From Ctenosaura bakeri (Eukaryota > Chordata > Lepidosauria > Squamata > Iguanidae): a stretch of DNA of 64,000 nt. Of this stretch, positions 56,530-64,000 are shown in pieces. Location of the stretch: NCBI GenBank assembly GCA_948474755.1, contig CAOLHI010000021.1, positions 1,195,426-1,259,425 of the forward strand. Direction: 5' to 3'. Each line of letters opens with the position of its first letter. Position 1 is the stretch's first letter. Under the pieces are notes generated by a model. That model was not told where the DNA came from. It made no database searches and worked only from the letters and a program-made list of their open reading frames with translations. A program made the position numbers and the translations under genes.

Positions 56530-59500
56530 AACCTTTATTAAATAAATAAATCCTTGAATATTTAAATTTAAATATTTAAATTTTGAGTTAAGTCTTTGGG
56601 GCTTCCTAGCAACAAATTATATTTACAGAGGTTAAGAATCACTGATCTACAGTGTAACTCAAGCCTCTATGCCTAAAGTGGACTTCTCAGAGTCAGACAA
56701 CAATACAACTTGTTTGAGTACAAAGTCAGAGAGAGAGAGACATGGATAGCTATAGCAGAACTTTTATGAGAGAAAACCAGAAGGAGTGGAATCCATGACA
56801 TAGCGCACATGTGCATTGTGCATACTTCAGCTTTTCTCTGCTTTTTATTAAACCCTTAAATATTTTATCAGAATATGAAATATTAAAATAATATTTTTCA
56901 GAATTGCACAGAAGATATTGGACAAAGTAAGCCTTTTCATCCCAGACATGTTCTTCATTTTTTAAACAACAACAAAATAAAACTAAGAAGAGATGTCAGA
57001 ATGCTACTCCCAGAGGATCATTCTCTGCAACCCTCTCTCCCTCCCATAAGAGCAACCCATAGAGTTTCTAGAAGAAGGTTTCAAGCCTGAAGGTGACTTC
57101 TCCCTCACTGGGTTCCATAAGGACACCTCATGCTGACAAAGGGTTATTTTATAGGAACACAGAGTTAGCTATCTAAGCATGATGCAATGTGGGTTACCAT
57201 TAACTCCATAGTTGTTGCTCGTTAACAACTCTTGTATTTCCCTTTTTCTGCTCTGGGACTTTGTGGAAGCTACACAGACCTACCAAAATGCCCCCCACCC
57301 AAAAAAAACCTAAGCAAACAACATGACCAAAAAAATGGGTTGCACAGTGCTGCATGGGTCATGCAACCTATTTAAAAGGTGAATTGCTGCTCTTGGAGGC
57401 ATCTAAGAGAAGATATTCACATTTTTGGCCAGAAAAAGGACAATCTGGAAGAGCTGAGGGTCACCAAAACAGACCTTGGGAAGAAGTCACACTTCGCCAG
57501 CCCTGTTAGCTCCTTGAATCAAGCGACATACTGCTAGTTCACGACATCCTACGGATTCCTGGATGATTAAGTTGTTTTCCTAGTCACATCATAGTGTATA
57601 TCTTGGAGAGTCATTCAATGATTCACAGAAGATTTGAGACAGATAAAGGGAAGTGTGTGTTCATTCAAAGCACATAACTAAGGTCTAAAATCCCCTGCCA
57701 CAAGATATGATATGAAGATATGAAACCTTCCACTGAGGTTTTTTAGGCAAATCTAGAGTGGCTAGTTCTGGCAATCATGTTCACCTGTCTGGGAGGTGCA
57801 TCCCATGATGGAGGACGTTTCTTCTCTGCCCCACTTGAAAGCTTCTCAGAGGGCTCTGGTTACCCACTGTGTGCTAGATACAGAATATTAATCAATCGTA
57901 GCAATGGGCAACTTCCCAAGACCCAAGGACTCCACATGTGTCTTGCTGGACCTCAAGAGAGCTGCACCATCCACCCATCAACCTTACAGCCATCTTTTTT
58001 TTATTTTTTACATAAAACTGGAAAAGACCTCTTGCATTCTCCAGAAACCATGTAGAGCATTTTTGCGATGTTACCACTCTTCCAATGTGATTTAGGCCCG
58101 AGAATGGGATTTCCACCCCCCAAAAAAACTAAAAGTTCCTCTTTGGTGGCAGGTCATACCAGGGGACCCAGGGGCACGTGGCCCATTGGCTGCAGTTTGA
58201 CTGCGCCTGTCCTAGGTGGGCCTCCAATCTAGCAAGCAGTTTACATGTTCTAAGCAAGATGGATTTCACATTCCACACCTCACCAGTTTAAAACAGGGTT
58301 GTGTTCATGTGCTAAGATGTGTTCAGAGAGTTCTCAGACACAAAGGAAGACATCTCTGGGTCGGTCTCAGAATTTCCAATAGAGATGTGTTGCTCTTTAA
58401 AGTCCTATAAACTTTTGCAAATGTAGCTTTTCCTTCCCCGGAGGGCAAGGTGTACCAACTGACACCCCAAGTCAAAAAAGGTGATATATGATGAGTCACA
58501 CATGCGAAAAAACATGTAAGAGATGACACCAACAGTTGGGGCTCATTGCATTTCTTTCTGGTTTTCTTTTGATAGATGTTGATGCTTTTGATTGCAATGA
58601 ATTACACATGGTTACAGGACATACAAATGGAAGAGTTGGCACAAATGGGAAATTTGGCACATCTGTGCCAAAGACAGCAAGGCATGTTACCTTGAGGGCA
58701 TTAACCACCGCTTCAGGCTGCTGAGAAGGTGAGGAGGGCTGTTCATTGAAGCTAGCTGGATGGCTCGGAGAGCAGACATTTCCATCTGCCCCTGATGGCA
58801 TCCTAATGGGACCCTTAGTAGAAAATCAAAAACTCTTTAATAGCGAAACGTGTACCATTTGCTCATCAAGAACAATTCTCACTCCTGCCACTTTCTTCTC
58901 TAATTTTCATTGGGTATGTATGCATTCTGAATTTATATTTCACTCAAGGGACTACATCCTGCATCCTTGTAAGGGCAGCCCCTCGCTATTTCTGTAAGAA
59001 GGACCCTTAACTTTCTCAGCAACACAACTAGGAAAAGATCTCGATCACGAAAGTTGAAATCTCTGTGACTGAGCTAGAAAAACATTAAGTTCAGCTAGAA
59101 AAGAGGGGGGTGGAGTTTTCAACAGCTAACCAGCGGCCAAGCTGACCAATAGATTCTGAGAAATGTAGTCCAAAAGAGTTACTTTCCCAAACTCTGGAAT
59201 TTGAGGACACCTGAGCTGGTATTACAATCCAGTGAAACTGTTTTTACATATGTTATTTCAGAAGAGGTTGGATAGATGCTCACAGTTGTCTACCAGCTTT
59301 CATAGAAACTCCCCCCCCCCACTGTCCGCAGAGCCACTGGTTAAACTCTACTATTGTCATGGAATATGTACAGACATTCTAACTGCTTAAGAGCAAGGAG
59401 CAGGACCAACTTAATTGAGAAGTCAATAATATGAGGCCACCAAATGATGCTAAGACATGCAACATCGTGGACACGACATGTACCTGTACAAGGTATCAAA

Positions 59501-59594
59501 TGTGTGTATTTTTTCCATTCCTTCCCTCTATGACCTAGACAACTGCCTCACCAATGTACAAACACAACACCCATAAGGCCCAGTCCCTTTTAAA
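56530..59594. other. Longest stretch without a recognised element
   Basis: About 3 kb in which I recognise neither repeat nor exon. Frames of up to 101 codons have no motif. A pyrimidine run ending in AG followed by ATGTTGATGC (58560-58575) looks like a splice acceptor, but the frame after it closes within about 40 codons and no partner exon is evident. Confidence 0.35.
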
Positions 59595-59712
59595 CCAAGG
59601 ATGGGAATCATACACTGTTCCAAATTGTGTTGGACTGTAATTCCCACCATTTTTCAATATTGGCTATGCTCGCTGGGATTTTCAATCCAACAATACCTGG
59701 AAGGCCACTTGA
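59595..59712. repeat. Repeat D foldback
   Basis: GTTGGACTGTAATTCCCA and TGGGATTTTCAATCCAAC are the inner arms. Confidence 0.65.
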
Positions 59713-59714
59713 TT

Positions 59715-59951
59715 CCTGTTGCTGTTTTGTGCCTTCAAGTCATTTCTGACTTATAATGACCCTAAGGCAACCCTATCACAGGGTTTTCCTGGTAGAATTG
59801 GTTCAGAGGGGGTTTGCTCTTGCCTTCATCTGAGGCTGAGAGTGATATGCCCAAGGTCACCCAGTAGGTTTCCTCGGCCAAGTGGGAACTTGAACTCTGG
59901 TCTCCCAGTGTCCTAGGAAAATATCCAAACCACTATACTTATACTGGCATT
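59715..59951 (-). mobile_element. SINE-A, minus strand, full length
   Basis: TTGTGCCTTCAAGTCATTTC at the left, GCCCAAGGTCACCCAGTAGG in the middle, and a head complement AACTTGAACTCTGGTCTCCC then AACCACTATAC at the right. Both promoter boxes are still visible. Confidence 0.85.
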
Positions 59952-60094
59952 AAACATTATAGGTGAAGTGTTTAGTGCATTTTAGTGCTTCTGCAAGGCA
60001 ACCAATTGCCTTTCAGGCTGAAGGATGTTTCCTCTTCTTATCCGGCCATTTTACCTGCCCCAAGATATAGTACAGAGAGGAAAGGAGCTGGGAG

Positions 60095-60240
60095 ATACAG
60101 CCTCCCTCCACATTTGCGAGTTTGACCTTTGCAAATTTGATTATTCATAAGGGACGTGCTTGCCCCCCCCCATTTTCCTCCTCCCATCCCTTGCATTCCT
60201 CATCCCAGGCTTGCAAAGCTTATGTTTAAAATGAACATTT
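60095..60240. repeat. Repeat F end fragment
   Basis: CTCCACATTTGCGAGTTTGA, CCTTTGCAAATTTGATTATT, then a C-run and TCCTCCTCCCATCCCTTGCA, as in 54592-54720. Confidence 0.5.
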
Positions 60241-60725
60241 TAACTTTGGGGTGAGCAAACCCCTCTCCTACGGCTGGAGATGTGGCCTCTCTGCCATGTG
60301 GTTGCACTTTCTGCTCTGTAATGGCTTCTGATTGGTCAGGTGCTCCCTTTGCTCCTACCTCTCTCTTTTCAAGATGGCCACCAGAAGTAACTTCAAAACT
60401 CTCCTCTTCTCCGTCTGGGGGGAAAGTACTGGTAAGCCATCTAGGTTGTCTTCTCCCCTCCCCAAGGCCAGGGCCAGAGGCAAAGGAATGGGAGAGGGGA
60501 CCTCTGCAGGGGAATGAGAGGGGAATCCCAGAGGGCAGTTATTTGTGGTTTTTCCTCTGGTCCAATCTGGTAAGAAGAGTGGCCCACACTGACGGTGTCA
60601 CCCCATCCCTTCAAACTGTAAACTGCAGCTCTTATCATTCACCATTAAAACTTTCCATGAAAACAAAGCAGTTTTTGAACACCTCTGAGGATCTTGCCCA
60701 ATATTCAGCTGGTGTGTACACTGGG
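60241..60725. other. Unassigned stretch
   Basis: A 173-codon frame (60282-60803) crosses into repeat C and has no motif. Contains CTTTTCAAGATGGCCACCAG, which resembles MITE-2 interior words. Not further assigned. Confidence 0.3.
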
Positions 60726-60920
60726 CTGAAGCCAATGCTCAGCAAATGCCATTTGGGGTTCCTGTGTCAGTTAGGCAGGAATCCACTCCAGGTTCCAGCC
60801 TGAATTTTAAGGGATCTATCCAAGGTTTGGGATCTAGTTGAGGGGCATGGTTCATTAGCTCTGATAGCTCCTTTAAAGTTCATACTAAAACCCAGAGCTG
60901 ATTCACCATCACTTCACCTA
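60726..60920. repeat. Repeat C copy
   Basis: GGAATCCACTCCAGGTTCCA, TCTATCCAAGG, GCTCCTTTAAAGTTCATACT and AACCCAGAGCTGATTCACCA, matching 9466-9655. Confidence 0.7.
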
Positions 60921-61099
60921 ATTCTGCCTGGCTCACTTCACAGTTAAGAGAGGTAAAAAGAAAAAGAAAAAAGGCGACTGGTACCATCACCTTGCTCATG
61001 CCAGGAATGGGAGGTTACAGTGGAGGTCCACCGTCCTTTACTTCTTTCTTAAACTGGCCTTCCAGGAAAACCAGTTGCCATCCAGTACTCTGTAATCTG

Positions 61100-61527
61100 T
61101 CAGAAACCCTCCACACGAATGATGAGAAACAGCTCTTTATGGAGTCTTCCCCAGTAGGTTCCTTCTGAATGTAACAGAACTAGGTTGGCTGCAGTTACCC
61201 AGAGGACCTTCTCTTCTATTGCTCCCAAGTTATGGAATGGTCTGCCAGAGGAGATCTGGCATATTATTAGTCTTGACTGCTTTAAGTCAAGACTGCTCTC
61301 TTCCGACAGGCCTTCCCAGACTAGTACTTCCACTGCTTCCCACCAACTGTCTTGCTGTTCTTTTAATAGTCAGTTGATTGTTGCTAATTGTTGTGTGTGT
61401 GTTTTAGGGGGTTGGTTTTAGGTGGGTTGGTGGGTGGGGAGGATTGGGTATGTTTTTAAATGTTTTTTAATGTAATTAATGTATTATTGTTGTTCGCCGC
61501 CTCGATCCATGGGGAGAGGCGGGATAG
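61100..61527 (+). mobile_element. L2-like LINE C-terminus and 3' UTR
   Basis: Frame 61185-61421 reads RTFSSIAPKLWNGLPEEI and DCFKSRLLSSD, the conserved APxLWNxLP...FKxxLK end of L2-type ORF2. The 3' UTR ends with CGCCTCGATCCATGGGGAGA and GGCGGGATAGAAATAATAAT, the usual 3' signature. Only the last part of the element is present. Confidence 0.75.
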
Positions 61528-61528
61528 A

Positions 61529-61623
<95 letters not shown>
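61529..61623. repeat. (AAT)n-(ATT)n palindromic microsatellite
   Basis: About 20 AAT units followed directly by about 10 ATT units, so the array can fold on itself. It grows from the AAT tail of the LINE. Confidence 0.9.
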
Positions 61624-62176
61624 TCTTCATTAAAACACAATTTATCATTAACACACCTTGCTGGTACAGCCGTTTTGAACATTTTCCTAAATCGTCCCGG
61701 GGGTGTTGCTCTCTGCATAGAAGCCCCTCTGAATACATGGCTCAAGATGCTTCCTGCAGCATTTGAGGGAGTTCAAGGTGACGCTGCAGTTGCTCGGGCA
61801 ACCTAATTCAGCTGTCTGCTTTGGCAAAATGCTAAAAATACCCTTGCTGCAGCCTGACAGTTCGGAGCCAATAACAGCCCATATTAGGTCCATAACAACC
61901 ACCCCAGATCCTTAGGAGATGCTGGTGTTCTTATTAAACAGACTTTCTTTGTTTCTCTTTTCTCTCCCTCCTTCCTTCAAGCTAAAAGCTTAAACATATC
62001 CTCCTGAATTCAAGTAATGCAAGGAAATGGAATGGGAAGAGCATAACTAATTCTGCTCTCAGATGAAAATTTTTTAAAAAAAATTTAAAAAATCTTCTTA
62101 AGCCAGGAGAGAAAACTTTTGGAAGCGCAAGCAAAGGGGTAAATCTATCTGAAGTGTGATCCTATAATTAATTGCT
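61624..62176. other. Unassigned stretch
   Basis: No element recognised after the LINE tail. Confidence 0.35.
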
Positions 62177-62396
62177 CATTTTTGCTGTTGTGTGCCTTCA
62201 AGTCATTTCCAATTTGTGGCAATCCTAAAGTGAATCTATCATAGAGTTTTCTTGGCAAGATTTGTTCCCCAGGAGATTGCCTTTGCTTTCCTCTGAGACT
62301 AAGAGAGTGTGACTTGTCCAAGATCACCTAATAGGTTTGCATGGTTGAACAGGGATTTGAACCCCAGTCTTCAGAGAGCTGTTTTCTATTTCCTGA
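62177..62396 (-). mobile_element. SINE-A, minus strand, joined to repeat G
   Basis: GCTGTTGTGTGCCTTCAAGT at the left, AGTGTGACTTGTCCAAGATC middle, GGGATTTGAACCCCAGTCTT (B-box complement). The A-box part is lost at the border with repeat G. Confidence 0.85.
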
Positions 62397-62661
62397 GATT
62401 TGAAGCCAGGACCTAAGAACCAGGATTGTAGGTTCCTGTGAGTCCCAATTGCTTCTGGGTCTTTCCCAAAATGGGTATCAGGACAATCTAGGTAAATGGG
62501 ACCAGAACTTAGAGGAGGAAAACAAAAAAAAACACCTACCACTAACTAAGTATTCAGAACCAAAAAAGAAAAAAAAATGAAGACAAGACCAGGTTGGGGA
62601 AGGGGGCAAAACGCACCTTGTAGCTGCAGCAATTGTTTCAGTTCTGCTGGCTTTTGCATCC
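62388..62661 (-). repeat. Repeat G, second copy, minus strand
   Basis: Inverted relative to 53815-54113. Again it lies directly upstream of a SINE-A in the SINE's own orientation. The shared border reads CAGGAAATAGAAAACAG on the minus strand (AGGAAACAGAAAATAG in the other copy). Confidence 0.75.
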
Positions 62662-62841
62662 TAAGACATATCTATCACAGGGTTTTCTTGGCACAATTTG
62701 TTCAGAGGGAGGTTGCCTTTGCCTTCCTCTGAGGATGAGAGACTGTGACTTGCCAAAGGTGTGTTTCCATGGCCAAGAAGAGATTCAAACCCTGGTCTAC
62801 AGAGTTGTAACCTAGGACTCAAACCACTATACCATACTGGA
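62658..62841 (-). mobile_element. SINE-A, minus strand, 3'-truncated
   Basis: CTATCACAGGGTTTTCTTGG, GAGACTGTGACTTGCCAAAG, GATTCAAACCCTGGTCTACA (B-box complement) and AACCACTATACCATACTGG (A-box complement). The tail is replaced by repeat G. Confidence 0.8.
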
Positions 62842-63260
62842 TCTCAAATGCTCTTTTTAGATTTTGTATTACCCACTGTTTTGACTGATTTTGGTTTCGC
62901 ATACATAGTGAGACACCTTATTACCATGCTGCACACCCCTACCCCATGATATGGTATAACTGGCAAATACCATTTAACTGGCATAAAAAATAAATCATAC
63001 ACTACTATGGCTGAAAAGCTATGCTGGTGAAGAAGACTGACTGAGCACATGCAATGTAAAAGTAGATCAGATGGGACCTCAGGGCATGACCAGGTCACAG
63101 TCAAGGAAGCTCCAGTTACAATGAGCTTGCAAATATCCCTCAATGAGTCAACCTTTAGAAACAATAGCACCCAAAATTGCCTCCACAGAGCAACTGATTG
63201 TCTTCAACCTGCTTCCCTTGCCTGCCAAAACTTTACTTTGTTTCCTCACCTTTAAGGAGC
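62842..63260. other. Unassigned stretch
   Basis: No element recognised. Confidence 0.3.
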
Positions 63261-63823
63261 TGTCATGATTCCCATCAGTGCTTTGTCACCTAATGCTAAG
63301 GCTATTAGCTTGTTCCGGACTCATTGTTTACCTTGCCAGAGAGCCATTAACATCTCACTTCTCGAGGCAGAATTTAGCTCTGAGCCAGATAACTTGTAGT
63401 ACTCTGGATATAGGCCGTCACTCTGCTGTTCCAATTCCCATTCTTGTATTACCCTCATACCCTTAGTCTGAACCACATCACTTCATCTCTTCTCTGCAGG
63501 ATATGTAAATATCACCCACTTCATCCTAACTCCTCACTATCCAATTTTTCTTCCCTTTTCCTTTAGCTAGCCTTGTGTGATTGTGAGACTGCTTGGATCT
63601 TGTGTGTGTGTCTGTGTGATTGTTAATTCCCCCAATAAAACAAAACATTCTCTGAATCTCTGACTGGTGTCCCTGCATTAGTACCAGTATATATAGATGT
63701 AAAAGATCCTGCTAGGTTACTCCCCTGTTGCAGATCTCGTCTTTGAGCTAATATTCCTTGCAGTTACATGGAGTAACTGGCATCACAGGTGGACCTCTGA
63801 GTCACCCACCGTTTTGGATAACA
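63261..63823 (+). mobile_element. LTR of family LTR-1
   Basis: A 563-bp segment from TGTCATGATTCC to GGATAACA, aligned by eye with 23817-24382. AATAAA at 63634-63639, with a TG-rich stretch before it. Flanks (GAGC and AACT) do not match. No internal genes follow within the remaining 177 bases. Confidence 0.7.
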
Positions 63824-64000
63824 AACTAAGTTCCCATACCTGGAGAAATGTTTGACTATATATAGTCATGACCAGGGGGACACATGCTATAGAGGAGTTG
63901 CACTGTGGCCTTAACGTTGACATTTTCCAACTACTTGCACTAGAACTGATCCAAAATCTTCGAAAAATCAGTCAAAAACATTTTGGCGACTTAAGCTGGC

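Noticed and set aside
58560..58690. Possible exon after a pyrimidine run and AG
   Set aside because: Frame closes after about 40 codons, no donor partner or second exon seen, and no family recognised.
59715..59951. Possible tRNA gene from A- and B-box words
   Set aside because: The head cannot be completed to a cloverleaf with acceptor stem pairing, and it continues into SINE-A sequence.

Overview
The window is eukaryotic, non-coding and packed with transposon remains. I find no host protein-coding exon, rRNA gene or tRNA gene that I can support. Nearly all open reading frames are chance frames or pieces of retrotransposons. The repeat content points to a sauropsid, most likely a squamate reptile (lizard or snake). 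It has a 5S-rRNA-derived SINE, many tRNA-derived SINEs with ACA tails, CR1, L2-like, RTE/Bov-B-like and L1-like LINE pieces, many foldback MITEs, several LTRs, and GATA, GGCA and CA microsatellites. The species cannot be read from the sequence. The region is either intergenic or one or more long introns.

Layout. 0-10 kb: a degenerate CR1 (600-1867), a second CR1 with a 235-codon frame (4388-5167, minus), an RTE-like LINE (minus), microsatellites, an almost perfect palindromic MITE (7310-7489) and a foldback (7899-8028). 10-20 kb: a CR1 3' end, a solo LTR with CTGA duplications (11405-12294), a partial LTR, an L1-like insertion with 17-bp duplications, a solo LTR with AACC duplications (15089-15979), and GC-rich MITEs. 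20-33 kb: a CR1 inserted in the tRNA head of a SINE, a MITE with TTA duplications, an LTR of a second family, a SINE nested in a SINE, the 5S SINE, and two RTE-like LINE copies that are each split by a different insertion at almost the same internal site. A hAT-like MITE with 8-bp duplications and two short MITEs follow. 33-51 kb: an LTR 3' end, CR1 (minus), a repeat with internal tandem units, an AT-rich foldback element, and an L2-like LINE split by a MITE, then further L2-like pieces. 51-64 kb: SINEs in both orientations, a foldback element carrying a five-unit minisatellite, a long stretch with nothing recognised (56.5-59.6 kb), an L2-like 3' end with a palindromic AAT/ATT tail, a repeat joined to a SINE in two places, and another LTR.

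Local names used below: SINE-A is a tRNA-derived SINE with a GTGACCTTGGGCAAGTCAC-type middle and an ACA-rich tail. SINE-B is a different tRNA-derived SINE ending in GATAAATG/AATAAATA. MITE-1 has GGCCATTTCCACAC ends and an ATTCCACTTTCAACATCC interior. MITE-2 has GGCCCTTTCCACAC ends and a GC-rich interior. LTR-1 and LTR-2 are two LTR families. Repeats C, D, F and G are families I could define only by comparing copies inside this window. Clade names for LINEs and MITEs rest on motifs and target duplications read by eye, not on a database search. The most informative content is the nesting order of the elements. I see no undescribed functional system. The best candidates for something new are the repeat G plus SINE-A composite, the two insertions at one LINE site, the 180-bp palindrome, and two possible conserved non-coding stretches.
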